Part shown: positions 25,675-35,346 of the stretch, piece after piece | How positions within the stretch are numbered: position 1 is the first letter of the stretch | Layout of the letters: every line of letters begins with the position of its first letter | Source of the DNA: an uncultured Collinsella sp. | Lineage (GTDB): Bacteria > Actinomycetota > Coriobacteriia > Coriobacteriales > Coriobacteriaceae | Reading direction: 5' to 3' | DNA length: 64,000 nt | Assembly: GCA_959602645.1 (NCBI GenBank) | Contig: CAUGTZ010000003.1 | Coordinates: 1 to 64,000, forward strand | Notes under the pieces: generated by a model | Database searches by the model: none | Told to the model about the DNA's origin: nothing | What the model saw: only the letters and a program-made list of their open reading frames with translations | Translations under genes and position numbers: made by a program

Positions 25675-26718
25675 TTGTTTTCTTTGATGGATATGTTCTT
25701 CGGTAGCTATGCGGGCGATCTTGCCATCGACCTCGGCACCGCAAATACGCTTGTCTCCGTGCGCGGCAAGGGCATCGTTATTCGCGAGCCCTCTGTTGTT
25801 GCCATCGACAAGAACGACGAGCGCATCCTGGCGGTCGGTATCGAGGCAAAGCGCATGCTCGGCCGTACGCCCGGCAACATCGTGGCCGTTCGTCCCCTGA
25901 AGGACGGCGTCATCGCCGACTTCGATGTTACCGAGGCCATGCTTCGCTACTTTATCGACAAGGCGTCCGAGAAGCGCTATCCGTGGACTCCGCGTCCGCG
26001 TGTTGTCGTCTGCGTTCCCTCCGGTGTCACGTCGGTCGAGAAGCGCGCTGTCTTTGAGGCCACGATCCAGGCCGGTGCCCGCCAGGCCTATCTGATCGAA
26101 GAGCCTATGGCAGCTGCTATCGGCGCCGACCTGCCCGTCGAGGAACCCACCGGCTCCATGGTCATCGACATCGGCGGCGGTACCACCGAGGTTGCCGTTA
26201 TCGCTATGGGCGGCATCGTCGTCTCGCAGTCCATCCGTATTGCCGGCGACGAGTTCGATCAGGCCATCCTCACGCACGTTCGCGATGCCTACAACCTGGC
26301 CATCGGCGAGCGTACGGCAGAGGACATCAAGATCAAGGTCGGCTCCGCCGTGCCGCTTAAGGACGAACTCGACGTCGAGGTCAACGGCCGCGACGTGATC
26401 ACCGGTCTGCCCAAGACCGTGCGCATCGAGAGCGAGGAGATTCGTCGCGCGCTCAACAAGCCGCTCGACGAGATGGCCAAGGCTGTCAAGGACGCGCTCG
26501 ACGCTACGCCTCCCGATCTTGCCTCGGACCTTATGTACTACGGCATTTTGCTGACCGGTGGCGGCGCGCTGCTGCGCGGTCTAGACGTGCGCCTGCGCGA
26601 TGAGACCGGCGTTTCGGTCAACGTCAGCCCCACGGCGCTCGATAACGTCGTTAACGGCTGTGCCCGCGTGCTCGAGGCCAATGCGTTTGATGGCGGCTTC
26701 GTCCAGACCAATGCTTAA
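25675..26718 (+). CDS. mreB: Rod shape-determining protein MreB
   Basis: This 347-residue bacterial actin forms membrane-bound filaments that guide lateral wall synthesis. The phosphate-1 loop is in IDLGTANTLV, and VIDIGGGTTEVAVIA is the phosphate-2 loop. LTGGGALLRGL is the adenosine motif. Start: TTG at 25675 with AGGAG 5 nt upstream, giving the short amphipathic MFSLMDMFFG N-terminus known to bind membrane. It heads an mreB-mreC-mreD-PBP2-rodA unit with gaps of 10-31 nt. Confidence 0.97.
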   Translation: MFSLMDMFFGSYAGDLAIDLGTANTLVSVRGKGIVIREPSVVAIDKNDERILAVGIEAKRMLGRTPGNIVAVRPLKDGVIADFDVTEAMLRYFIDKASEKRYPWTPRPRVVVCVPSGVTSVEKRAVFEATIQAGARQAYLIEEPMAAAIGADLPVEEPTGSMVIDIGGGTTEVAVIAMGGIVVSQSIRIAGDEFDQAILTHVRDAYNLAIGERTAEDIKIKVGSAVPLKDELDVEVNGRDVITGLPKTVRIESEEIRRALNKPLDEMAKAVKDALDATPPDLASDLMYYGILLTGGGALLRGLDVRLRDETGVSVNVSPTALDNVVNGCARVLEANAFDGGFVQTNA

Positions 26719-26739
26719 TTTCCAAAAGGTGGATTCCAT

Positions 26740-27738
26740 TTGGCACGATCTTCGGGTTTCTCCACAAATCTGAATACCAAGCGACAATCAACGGGTATGC
26801 GCCCGTTGATTGTTTTCAGCCTGATTTCGGTATTGCTGCTCACGTTTTATATTCGTGAGGGCGAGGCCGGGCCGATTCATGCCGTGCGTTCGGGCGTAAC
26901 GACGATTACCTCGCCGGTGCGCTTTGTGGGCTCGGCCGTGGCGGCTCCCTTCAATGCTATCGGCAACGTGTTCTCTAACCTTACGGCGTCGCAGGACACG
27001 CTCGACGAGCTTAAGAAGCAAAACGAGGAACTGACCTCTAAGGTTGCTGAGCTCTCCGAGGCTCAAAAGACCGCTGAGCGTCTGGAAGGGCTGGTCGGCC
27101 TGCAGTCGACCTACAACCTCAAATCGACCGCAGCTCGTATCGTTGGTGCCTCCGGCGATGCCTGGACTTCGACCGTAACCATCGACAAGGGTTCTGCCGA
27201 TGGGCTTTCCATCAACATGCCCGTGACGAGTTCGGCCGGTGTTATCGGCCAGATTATCGAGGTATCGGCCAAGACCTCTACCGTGCGCCTGATTGGCGAC
27301 GAGAACTCGGGCGTGTCCGCCATGGTGCAGGACACGCGCGCCCAGGGCATGCTGCAGGGTCAGGCTGACGGCACGCTGCGTCTTGAGTACGTGAGCGTCG
27401 ACTCCGACGTTAAAGTCGGCGACATCATCGTGACCTCGGGCATCGGTGGCGTGTTCCCCAAGGGCCTACCGCTCGGCACCGTCTCGTCGGTTGAGAAATC
27501 TGCAAACGACGTGTACTACACCATTGTGGTGCGCGCTCAGACGACGGCCGAGAACAACGAGGAAGTGCTGGTCATTACTTCGCTGACCGACGAACAGTCG
27601 GCCTCGGATGAGGACGTGAGCACGGCAAACAGCACGCCGCAGGGAACGTCGCGCGACGCTGCGACCAAGACGAAGGACGAGAGTTCGGATGACAGTTCCG
27701 ACACGTCCGAGACGACCGATTCCGGCTCGAGCGAATAG
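26740..27738 (+). CDS. mreC: Rod shape-determining protein MreC
   Basis: This 332-residue bitopic protein has a TM helix at 22-38, a coiled coil at about 80-118 and a beta-rich domain (about 120-285) typical of MreC, which links MreB to PBP2. It ends with a 45-residue Ser/Thr/Asp/Glu-rich tail that looks disordered. The start is TTG at 26740 with AAAAGGTGG upstream. The low-complexity tail is longer than in many homologues. Confidence 0.93.
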   Translation: MARSSGFSTNLNTKRQSTGMRPLIVFSLISVLLLTFYIREGEAGPIHAVRSGVTTITSPVRFVGSAVAAPFNAIGNVFSNLTASQDTLDELKKQNEELTSKVAELSEAQKTAERLEGLVGLQSTYNLKSTAARIVGASGDAWTSTVTIDKGSADGLSINMPVTSSAGVIGQIIEVSAKTSTVRLIGDENSGVSAMVQDTRAQGMLQGQADGTLRLEYVSVDSDVKVGDIIVTSGIGGVFPKGLPLGTVSSVEKSANDVYYTIVVRAQTTAENNEEVLVITSLTDEQSASDEDVSTANSTPQGTSRDAATKTKDESSDDSSDTSETTDSGSSE

Positions 27739-27749
27739 GGGGCATGTCC

Positions 27750-28316
27750 ATGGATCTACACGAGCAGGGGATGAGCTCTCGCACGTTTGTAATCGCCGCC
27801 ATCGTGTGCGTGCTGCTGCAGGCAGGCCTCGCACCGCAGATCTCCATTGCGGGCGGTCGCGTCAACTTTATGATTATTCTTGTGTGCCTGAGTGTGTTCT
27901 CGGGCGACCCGACCCGTGCCGTCGCGTGCGGTTTTTGCAGCGGCTTGTTCTATGACCTGTCCGCTGCCGTGCCGGTGGGCGTTATGTCGCTCCTGCTGAC
28001 CGTGGGTTCTTTTGCCCTGGTGCACAGCGCCGCTGGTCAGACGGGCGGTACCCCGAGTGCGCGCGGCATCACGGTGGGCACCTTCGCGCTCGTCATTAAT
28101 GTGATTTACAGCATCATCTTGCTGTTTATGGGTTTGGAGACGAGCTTTGTCGTGGCGATCTTCGGCCATGCGCTGCCGTCTTCGATCCTGACGGGTCTGG
28201 TTGCTATTCCGTTTTTGATGTCCGGCGTCGTGCCGCAGTCCGGCTATGGATTCTCCGCACGTGGCGGGCGCCAGACGGGTATGCGCTTTAAGCCCAAGAC
28301 CCGCAAGCTCAAATAG
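27750..28316 (+). CDS. mreD: Rod shape-determining protein MreD
   Basis: This protein of about 188 residues has five or so TM segments and a basic C-terminus (KPKTRKLK), with position and layout typical of MreD, the integral partner of MreC. The internal GFCSGLFYDLSAAVPVG segment is a common MreD feature. The ATG at 27750 has AGGGGG at a workable distance; an ATG at 27744 is also possible. Confidence 0.85.
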   Translation: MDLHEQGMSSRTFVIAAIVCVLLQAGLAPQISIAGGRVNFMIILVCLSVFSGDPTRAVACGFCSGLFYDLSAAVPVGVMSLLLTVGSFALVHSAAGQTGGTPSARGITVGTFALVINVIYSIILLFMGLETSFVVAIFGHALPSSILTGLVAIPFLMSGVVPQSGYGFSARGGRQTGMRFKPKTRKLK

Positions 28317-28329
28317 GGGAGGCCCGTAG

Positions 28330-30399
28330 ATGTCTTCCCAGTTGACGGTTATTATCGCCGGTATCGTGTTGGTCGTGGCCATCGTGGTCGCGCTGGTCAT
28401 CATGCGTCGTGGCGATTCCCGATTTACCTACGATACGCAGCATGGAACGGCCCCGCGCGCCACCGAGGGCGAGGGCAATACCGCGGCGACCGCCTTTAAG
28501 GGCCGCTTTTCCATCCTCACCACGGGTGTGGGCGCGATGTTTGCGGCGCTTGCCGTTAAGCTGTGGGGCATGCAGATGGTCTCGTCGGACTATTACGAGA
28601 AGCAGGCTAATAGTAATCAGACTCGCACCGTTACCACACCCGCTGTGCGCGGCCGCATCCTCGACCGCAATGGCGTGGCGCTTGTCCAGAACCGTCCCTC
28701 ACTTGCTGTCGTGGCCTACCGCGACCTTGCGGAGGATGAGGTTCTGGTTCGCCATCTTGCCAACGTGCTTGGAATGCCTTACGTGGCGGTCCTTCGCAAT
28801 ATTCAGGACAATACAGAGGGCGCTCAGAGCCTGCATACCATCGCGACGGACGTCCGTCGTTCCACGGTTGCCTATATTCAGGAGCATGCCGGCGAGTTCC
28901 CGGGCGTCAAGATTGCCGAGCGTACCGAGCGCCAGTATCCATATGGCGAGACGGCATGCCATATCTTGGGCTATACCGGCACCATTACCTCCGAGCAGCT
29001 CGAGGCTCAGAATAAGAAAACCTCTGGCGATGATGATGCTTCTGCTGGCAAGATTACGTACCAGTCGGGCGATATCGTGGGCCAGGCGGGCGTTGAGAGC
29101 TACTACGAAAACCTGCTGCAGGGCATTCGTGGCGAGCAGACCGTCAAGGTCGATGCCTCGGGCAATGTGACCGGTCAGGCCGGCGCCGTGCCCGCGAAGG
29201 CCGGCTCCGACATTAAGCTCACGCTCGACCTTAAGATCCAACAGGCCTGTGAGACGGCGCTGGCGAGCGCTATCGAGCTTGCCAAGACCACTGGCTACAG
29301 CAATGCCGGCAACGGCGCCGTGGTGTGTCTCGATCCCAACAATGGCGAGATCCTGGGCATGGCGAGCGAGCCCAAGTTCGATCCGTCCGTCTTTATCGGC
29401 GGCGTCTCAAATGACGTGTGGACCGAGCTCAATGATGACAAGGGTTCGCACCCGCTGCTCAACCGCGCCATTAGCGGACAGTACATGTCGGCTTCGACCA
29501 TCAAGCCGCTCTCGGCGCTGGCAGGCCTTGAATTTGGAACTTATACCTCCGGCCAGACCACGAACTGCACGGGCTATTGGACGGGCCTAGGCAAGTCGTG
29601 GGGTAAGTACTGCTGGCTGCATTCCGGCCACGGCACCATGACGCTGCAATCGGGCATCGCCAACTCGTGCGACCCCGTGTTCTACGATATGGGCAAGGCG
29701 TTTTTCTACAACGACCATCATCCCGAGGGCCTGCAGGAGGTCTTTCGTCGCTGGGGCCTAGGCAAGACCTGCGGTATCGATCTGCCGAGTGAGGGCGCGG
29801 GCCGTATTCCCGATGCCGAGTGGAAAGAGTCGTACTTCACCGACGCCTCTGCCGAGGACCGCAAGTGGAATGCCGGCGATATGACCAACATTGCCATCGG
29901 CCAGGGCGACATCCTGGTGACGCCCCTGCAGATGGCGTGCGCCTATATGGGTCTTGCCAACGGCGGCAAACAGTACGTGCCTCACGTGTTTTTGTCTGCC
30001 GTGTCGCGCGATGGCGACGGCGATGCCTATAAGTACAACGGAAAGGGCAAGAAGAAGCGCCTAGAGGCCAAGATCAACAGCGATTCGGATTTGGCTCTTG
30101 TCCGCAACGGCATGCACGACGTGATTTACACGGCATCGACGTCCCTGGCGGCTCACTTTGGCACCCTGACGCCGCAGGTATACGGCAAGTCGGGCACGGG
30201 CGAGAAAAGCGGCGAGGACGAATACGCGTGGTTCTGCGCCTATGCACCGTCCGATGATCCCAAGTATGTTATCGCTACTGTCCTGGAGCAGGGCGGCGGT
30301 GGCTCGGATACCGCGATGCATGTCGTGCGCGACGTGCTCGGCGTGATTTATGACGAGCCCGATACCTCTTCGGCCTCGGGCGATTCTTCGGTTCGATAG
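28330..30399 (+). CDS. mrdA: Penicillin-binding protein 2, elongation transpeptidase
   Basis: This 689-residue class B PBP cross-links peptidoglycan during elongation. The catalytic Ser389 sits in STIK (389-392), the second motif is Ser446-Cys-Asp448 and the third is KSG from Lys620. The dimerisation domain begins with RGRILDRNG. Two hydrophobic stretches occur at the N-terminus (about 5-26 and about 58-80), where most class B PBPs have one. Either the first is an extra helix or the topology differs. rodA follows after 9 nt, giving the usual SEDS-bPBP pair. Confidence 0.93.
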   Translation: MSSQLTVIIAGIVLVVAIVVALVIMRRGDSRFTYDTQHGTAPRATEGEGNTAATAFKGRFSILTTGVGAMFAALAVKLWGMQMVSSDYYEKQANSNQTRTVTTPAVRGRILDRNGVALVQNRPSLAVVAYRDLAEDEVLVRHLANVLGMPYVAVLRNIQDNTEGAQSLHTIATDVRRSTVAYIQEHAGEFPGVKIAERTERQYPYGETACHILGYTGTITSEQLEAQNKKTSGDDDASAGKITYQSGDIVGQAGVESYYENLLQGIRGEQTVKVDASGNVTGQAGAVPAKAGSDIKLTLDLKIQQACETALASAIELAKTTGYSNAGNGAVVCLDPNNGEILGMASEPKFDPSVFIGGVSNDVWTELNDDKGSHPLLNRAISGQYMSASTIKPLSALAGLEFGTYTSGQTTNCTGYWTGLGKSWGKYCWLHSGHGTMTLQSGIANSCDPVFYDMGKAFFYNDHHPEGLQEVFRRWGLGKTCGIDLPSEGAGRIPDAEWKESYFTDASAEDRKWNAGDMTNIAIGQGDILVTPLQMACAYMGLANGGKQYVPHVFLSAVSRDGDGDAYKYNGKGKKKRLEAKINSDSDLALVRNGMHDVIYTASTSLAAHFGTLTPQVYGKSGTGEKSGEDEYAWFCAYAPSDDPKYVIATVLEQGGGGSDTAMHVVRDVLGVIYDEPDTSSASGDSSVR

Positions 30400-30408
30400 G
30401 AGGTTGCG

Positions 30409-31635
30409 ATGGATTTTTCTCCGGCGGATCTGTTCCGTTCAACCAAGACCGGCTCTCGCAGCAGCCTGGACCGCGTCAACAAGCAACGTTCGGCCTCGCG
30501 CGGCACGTTTCGCCAAAAGGTGCATATCGGTGTGCTCGTGGCTACTGTGGCGCTTGTCGCCTACGGTGCCATCATTATCTGGTCGGCTTCGCAGTTTAAG
30601 GCCGATGCCTCGTTCTCACGCCATCTGCTGGGAATTGGCATCGGTGCGGTGCTGGCGGTGCTGGTCTGGCGTACCGATCTGCGCGGTATTTCCAATTTCT
30701 CGACGGCGTTGCTCGTCATCGACCTGATCGTGATCCTCTCGCCTAAGATTCCAGGTCTGTCCTATACGGGCGGTTTGGGCATGACGGGCTGGATCAAGAT
30801 TCCCGGTATCGGCTTGACATTCCAGCCGGTTGAGCTTGCCAAGCTCATCACCATCTTCTTTATTGCTACGCTTGGCTCGCAGTATAACGGTCGCATCGAT
30901 ACCGTTCGCGACTACGTCAAGCTCTGCGGCATGCTGTCCATTCCGTTTTTGGCCGTCGTTGCCATGGGCGACCTGGGATCGGGCCTGGTCGTACTGGTTT
31001 CTGGCGCCATCGTCATCTGCATGAGCGGTGCACGTCGCGAATGGGTGCTGTCGACCCTGGCCCTGCTCGTGGGCCTGGTGGCCCTCGTCCTGGCGCTCGA
31101 TTCGGTCTTTGATTCGTTGCTCGGCCACGATGTGCTCATCAAGCAGTACCAGATGAACCGACTGACCGTCTTTATCGACCCCGATAATGCCGATTCGGAT
31201 GATGCCTACAACCTGCAGCAGTCGCTCATTGCCGTCGGCTCGGGTGGCTTTTTCGGTAAAGGGCTGGGCCATGCGACGCAGTCTGCCGGTGGCTTTCTGC
31301 CCGAGTTCCACACCGACTTCGTCTTCGCCTTCCTGTCCGAGACGTTCGGCTTCTGCGGCTCCTTTTTGCTCCTGTGCCTCTACGTGCTGCTGATTTTCTC
31401 GACGATCCGCGTTGCCTTTAAGTGCGAGTCGCTGTTCTTGCGCCTATCGTGCGTGGGCATCGTCGGCATGTGGGCGTTCCAGACCTTCGAGAACATCGGC
31501 ATGTGCATTGGCATGATGCCGATTACCGGTATTCCGCTGCCATTTATTAGTTTTGGTTCGTCCTCGATGATGATTCAGTTGCTGACGGTGGGTATCGTAC
31601 AATCCATATGGCGGCATCGTTCGGGCGCCGCGTAA
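30409..31635 (+). CDS. rodA: RodA, SEDS peptidoglycan glycosyltransferase
   Basis: This 408-residue protein has about ten TM helices. FQPVELAKLITIFFIA holds the conserved Glu-Leu-Ala-Lys of the SEDS active region, and GFFGKGLGHATQS and FAFLSETFGF are family signatures, as is the C-terminal PITGIPLPFISFGSSSM. It polymerises lipid II together with PBP2 encoded directly upstream. The 45-residue Ser/Arg-rich N-terminus before the first helix is longer than usual. Confidence 0.95.
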   Translation: MDFSPADLFRSTKTGSRSSLDRVNKQRSASRGTFRQKVHIGVLVATVALVAYGAIIIWSASQFKADASFSRHLLGIGIGAVLAVLVWRTDLRGISNFSTALLVIDLIVILSPKIPGLSYTGGLGMTGWIKIPGIGLTFQPVELAKLITIFFIATLGSQYNGRIDTVRDYVKLCGMLSIPFLAVVAMGDLGSGLVVLVSGAIVICMSGARREWVLSTLALLVGLVALVLALDSVFDSLLGHDVLIKQYQMNRLTVFIDPDNADSDDAYNLQQSLIAVGSGGFFGKGLGHATQSAGGFLPEFHTDFVFAFLSETFGFCGSFLLLCLYVLLIFSTIRVAFKCESLFLRLSCVGIVGMWAFQTFENIGMCIGMMPITGIPLPFISFGSSSMMIQLLTVGIVQSIWRHRSGAA

Positions 31636-31653
31636 CCGCTGGAGGGGTTTGCT

Positions 31654-32583
31654 ATGAAGATTCCCGTGGACAAGCTGACCCGCGTCTTTAAGATGGGCGC
31701 GACCACCAAGAAGGATTCCGACACGCCGGTTCGCGTGTCCGTCTACCTCGATTCGTCTGCCTCGCGTTTTTTGGTCGAGACGGTGCGCGATGCCTTCGTG
31801 CCACAGACGACGTCGGGCATTGTGCGCGTTGAGCGCCTGGGGGAGGACCGTATCGTCCCCAAGACCGATACCGATGTGGTGCTGGTGCTTTCGTGCGGGT
31901 CTGACCGCCTTGAGAGCGCCGTGCAGGAACTCGTGATTGCCGGCGCCCCCGTGTGCGTGCTTGCCGAGTCTGCTGTGGAGGTGCCTTTTATCCAGGAGTC
32001 CACGCCCATGCTCGGCGCGGTGGCGGCCACCGATAAGACGTATCTGCTCGAGACGCTTTCCCGCTGGATTCTCGATCGCACGGACAAGGAGACAGCCTTT
32101 GCGGCGAACTTTGCCTTTATGCGCATCGCCGCCGCCAACCGCATCATCACCTCGTGCGCGCTTACCAATATGGCGACGGGCGCGCTGGTGTTTTTGCCGG
32201 GGGCCGATTATCCCGTTATGGCGCTGGCGCAGGTGGGCATGCTCTTTGAACTGGCGGCCATCTTTGGGCGCGGCATTAAGCCCGAGCGTGGCTACGAGGT
32301 CGCGGGCGTGCTTGCTGCCGGTCTGGTGCTCCGCGCCGTCACCCGCGCCCTGGTAAAGCAGACGCCGCATATTGGGTTTGCCGTCAAGGCGCTGACCGCC
32401 GCCGCGGGAACCTATGGCATGGGCCGTGCGCTCGTGTCGCTCTACGAGCGCGATATTGACTACAGCCGTGCCAACGAGGTGGCTGCCGCCACGTTCTCGC
32501 ACGTCCGCGACCTGGTGACCACGGTTGCCGGCGCTACTCGTCCCATGGGTCCCTTTGAGGACGCATCTGATCTCGCTGCTTAG
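31654..32583 (+). CDS. Uncharacterised membrane protein, DUF697-like C-terminal half
   Basis: This 309-residue protein has an N-terminal cytoplasmic part (1-150), which looks like an alpha/beta fold with alternating hydrophobic strands (RVSVYLDSS, DVVLVLSCGS, APVCVLAES) reminiscent of a nucleotide-binding or receiver-like fold without a P-loop. The C-terminal half has three hydrophobic stretches, including ALVFLPGADYPVMALAQ, that resemble DUF697. The ribosome site GGAGGGG is strong. It lies 18 nt after rodA and 9 nt before the radical-SAM gene, so it is in the same unit. Function unknown. Confidence 0.65.
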   Translation: MKIPVDKLTRVFKMGATTKKDSDTPVRVSVYLDSSASRFLVETVRDAFVPQTTSGIVRVERLGEDRIVPKTDTDVVLVLSCGSDRLESAVQELVIAGAPVCVLAESAVEVPFIQESTPMLGAVAATDKTYLLETLSRWILDRTDKETAFAANFAFMRIAAANRIITSCALTNMATGALVFLPGADYPVMALAQVGMLFELAAIFGRGIKPERGYEVAGVLAAGLVLRAVTRALVKQTPHIGFAVKALTAAAGTYGMGRALVSLYERDIDYSRANEVAAATFSHVRDLVTTVAGATRPMGPFEDASDLAA

Positions 32584-32592
32584 GGGTTTCTT

Positions 32593-34470
32593 TTGCGCGT
32601 TCCATACCAAGACTGTTTTCATCTGATCGAGCCGTTGCTCGCCAAGGTCGAAAAGCCGAGTCGCTATATCGACCACGAGTGGGGCACGCTCTCAAAGGCC
32701 GATGCCGACTACCGCTGCTGCATGATCTATCCGGACGTGTATGAGGTCGGTCTGCCCAACCAGGGCATCGCCATTCTCTACAACATCCTTAATCAGGCCG
32801 AGGGCATTTCCTGCGAGCGCGGCTATGTGCCGTGGCCCGACATGGGCGACGCCATGCGCGAGGCGAACATTCCGCTGCTGTCGCTCGAGGGCGCGGCGCC
32901 CGTGGCCTCGTTCGATATCGTTGGCATGCATGTGCCGCACGAGATGGCCGTCACCAACTTTCTCGAGGCGCTCGACCTCGCCGGCATTCCGCTGCTCGCG
33001 GCCGACCGCACCGAGGACGATCCCATCATCGTCGCCGGTGGCCCCTCGGTCTATAACCCCGAGCCGTATGCGGCCTTCTTTGATGCCATTCTGATCGGCG
33101 AGGGCGAGGAGTCGCTGCTCGAGGTTTGCCAGCTGCATCGTCACCTGCGCGATGAGGGCGTCTCGCGCACCCAGATTGTCGAGCAGCTTGCGACGGTCGG
33201 TGGCACCTATGTGCCGTCGCTCTACGAGGTTCGCCATGACGAGCCCTGTTCGCCGCATGGCTACACCGTGCCGCGCGAAGGCAAGGACGTCCCGCCGGTA
33301 GTCTATAAGCGCGTCGTTGAGGACTTTGGCGCTACCAATCCGCTGTCGCAGTCGTGCGTGCCCTACGCGCAGCTCGTTCACGATCGCCTGTCTATCGAGA
33401 TTCTGCGCGGCTGTGCCCGCGGCTGCCGTTTTTGCCAGGCCGGCATGACCTATCGCCCGGTGCGCGAGCGCTCGGCCGACCAGATTGTGTCCTCGGTGAT
33501 TCAGGGCCTGGAAAAGACCGGCTATGACGAGGTGTCGCTTACCTCGCTTTCGACCACCGATCACTCCTGCATCCGCGATGTGCTCGGTCGCCTTAACCGC
33601 CGTCTGGAAGATACGGGCATTCGCGTGTCCATTCCCTCGCAGCGCCTGGATTCGTTTGGCGTGGATATGGCCGAGTCGGTCGCCGGCGAAAAGAAGGGCG
33701 GCCTGACGTTTGCCCCCGAAGCCGGCAGTCAGCGCATGCGCGACATCATCAACAAGAACGTGACCGAGGAGGACTTGGACCGTGCGGCCAAGGCGGCCTT
33801 CGAGGCTGGCTGGAACCGCATGAAGCTCTACTTTATGATGGGTCTTCCCGGCGAGCGTGACGAGGATATCGTGGCCATCGCCAACCTGGCCGACCACGTG
33901 CTCGAGCTTGGCCGCTCCGTGGTTCCCAAGGCACGTCGCGGCTCCATCTCGGTGTCCATCTCGGTGTCGGTGTTTATTCCCAAGGCCGCCACTCCGTTCC
34001 AATGGTGCCCGCAACTCGATTACGACGACGTCAAGCGCCGTCAGAAGCTCCTCATCACGAGCGTGCGCAACCGCGCCGTACGCGTGCACTACCACGATGC
34101 CGAGACCTCGCTCGTCGAGGCCGCGCTGTCTCGCGCCGGCCGTGACATGACACCTGTCATCATTGACGCCTGGCGTGCGGGCTCGCGTTTTGACGCCTGG
34201 GTGGAGCATTTCTCGCTCGATAACTGGAAGTCGGCTGCTGCCAAAAACGGCATCGATCTCAACGAGCTCGTGCACCTGCCCTACGAACTGGACTGGCACC
34301 TGCCCTGGGAGCACGTGAGCCCCGGCTGCTCGCGCGGCTTTCTCGAGCGCGAATACCGCCGCTCGCTGGAGGGCGTCACGACGCCCGATTGCACCCGCAC
34401 GTCGTGCACCGGCTGTGGAATCTGCCCCACGCTCCATGCCAAGAACGTATTGGTGGGTGATCGCGCATGA
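32593..34470 (+). CDS. Radical SAM protein with N-terminal B12-binding-like domain (TIGR03960-type)
   Basis: This 625-residue protein has a B12-binding-like region at about 40-200 and a radical-SAM core whose cluster motif is Cys274-x3-Cys278-x2-Cys281 (RGCARGCRFCQ). It keeps the EAGSQRMRD segment and the GLPGERDEDI loop. The C-terminus carries a four-Cys patch (CTRTSCTGCGICP) that could bind another cluster or zinc. It starts at a TTG. It overlaps the next gene by 4 nt (ATGA). This pair (TIGR03960 and TIGR03936) is conserved in many bacteria, often near rplU or ribonuclease E/G genes; its substrate is not established. Confidence 0.88.
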   Translation: MRVPYQDCFHLIEPLLAKVEKPSRYIDHEWGTLSKADADYRCCMIYPDVYEVGLPNQGIAILYNILNQAEGISCERGYVPWPDMGDAMREANIPLLSLEGAAPVASFDIVGMHVPHEMAVTNFLEALDLAGIPLLAADRTEDDPIIVAGGPSVYNPEPYAAFFDAILIGEGEESLLEVCQLHRHLRDEGVSRTQIVEQLATVGGTYVPSLYEVRHDEPCSPHGYTVPREGKDVPPVVYKRVVEDFGATNPLSQSCVPYAQLVHDRLSIEILRGCARGCRFCQAGMTYRPVRERSADQIVSSVIQGLEKTGYDEVSLTSLSTTDHSCIRDVLGRLNRRLEDTGIRVSIPSQRLDSFGVDMAESVAGEKKGGLTFAPEAGSQRMRDIINKNVTEEDLDRAAKAAFEAGWNRMKLYFMMGLPGERDEDIVAIANLADHVLELGRSVVPKARRGSISVSISVSVFIPKAATPFQWCPQLDYDDVKRRQKLLITSVRNRAVRVHYHDAETSLVEAALSRAGRDMTPVIIDAWRAGSRFDAWVEHFSLDNWKSAAAKNGIDLNELVHLPYELDWHLPWEHVSPGCSRGFLEREYRRSLEGVTTPDCTRTSCTGCGICPTLHAKNVLVGDRA

Positions 34471-35279
34471 GTGAGCGCTTGACCGACAATCCCTCGCTCT
34501 TTAGGCTTCGCGTTCGCTATGGCAAGCGCGACCGTCTTAAGTACCTGGGCCATCTCGAAGTGATTCATACCATTGAGCGCATCGTACGTCGCGCGGGGCT
34601 GCCCTATGCCGTGACGCAGGGCTTCTCTCCGCACATGCGCGTGGGCTTTTCGTCGGCGCTGCCCGTGGGCACGTCGTCGACCTGCGAGTGGTATGACCTG
34701 TTTATGACCGAGTTCGTCGCACTCGATGAGGCGTTTGAGCGCCTGGTCGCGGCGTCCCCTGCCGATTTGGCGCCTATCGAGGCCGCCTATATCGACGTGC
34801 GCACGCCGGCGCTGACGGCTGAGCTTACGCGTCTGTCGTACCGCATCGACTTGCACCTGGACCCCGAGGCCCCCGTGAGCGCCGACGAGGTGCGTCGCGC
34901 TGTCGATACGCTGCGCGCGGGCCACGGCATCGACTACGCTCGTGGCAAAAAGAGCAAACGCCTGGACCTTGACCACACTCTGGTGGGCTATGAGCTCACG
35001 GCAGGGGAGCGCCCGGACCATCTGGTGCTCATGCTCGACACCCATGCCGATAACGAGGGCTCCATGCGTCCGGAAATTTTGCTTTCTGCCGCTGATGTTT
35101 TGTTGCAGGGCTTGACCCCGGGCGTCGATGCACCTATTGTTTCCACCGGTATGCAAGACCTCGTGACCATCTGCTCCTACGATGTCGAGCGTCAGAATCA
35201 AGCATGCGAGGACGACGAGGGCCGACTCGTCAGCCCCATACCTGTGCGAACTTGTGGATTTGCTCCACATACTCGTTGA
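34467..35279 (+). CDS. Radical-SAM-associated protein, DUF2344 / TIGR03936-type
   Basis: This 270-residue protein begins with the segment RLRVRYGKRDRLKYLGHLE and continues with GFSPHMRVGFSSALPVG, the family hallmark. It probably assists or delivers substrate to the radical-SAM enzyme it overlaps. The last 25 residues overlap the promoter of rplU. No catalytic residues can be assigned. Confidence 0.85.
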   Translation: MSERLTDNPSLFRLRVRYGKRDRLKYLGHLEVIHTIERIVRRAGLPYAVTQGFSPHMRVGFSSALPVGTSSTCEWYDLFMTEFVALDEAFERLVAASPADLAPIEAAYIDVRTPALTAELTRLSYRIDLHLDPEAPVSADEVRRAVDTLRAGHGIDYARGKKSKRLDLDHTLVGYELTAGERPDHLVLMLDTHADNEGSMRPEILLSAADVLLQGLTPGVDAPIVSTGMQDLVTICSYDVERQNQACEDDEGRLVSPIPVRTCGFAPHTR

Positions 35280-35304
35280 CGGGGGTATTATCGCCTGCTA
35301 CTAT
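35276..35304 (+). promoter_or_regulatory. Promoter of rplU-rpmA
   Basis: TTGACG (35276-35281) and TACTAT (35299-35304) with an ideal 17-nt spacer, overlapping the stop codon of the previous gene and about 43 nt before rplU. Confidence 0.85.
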
Positions 35305-35346
35305 ATTCGGCTGTTGCACTAACTGATGCATGAAGGGCAAGTAAAC

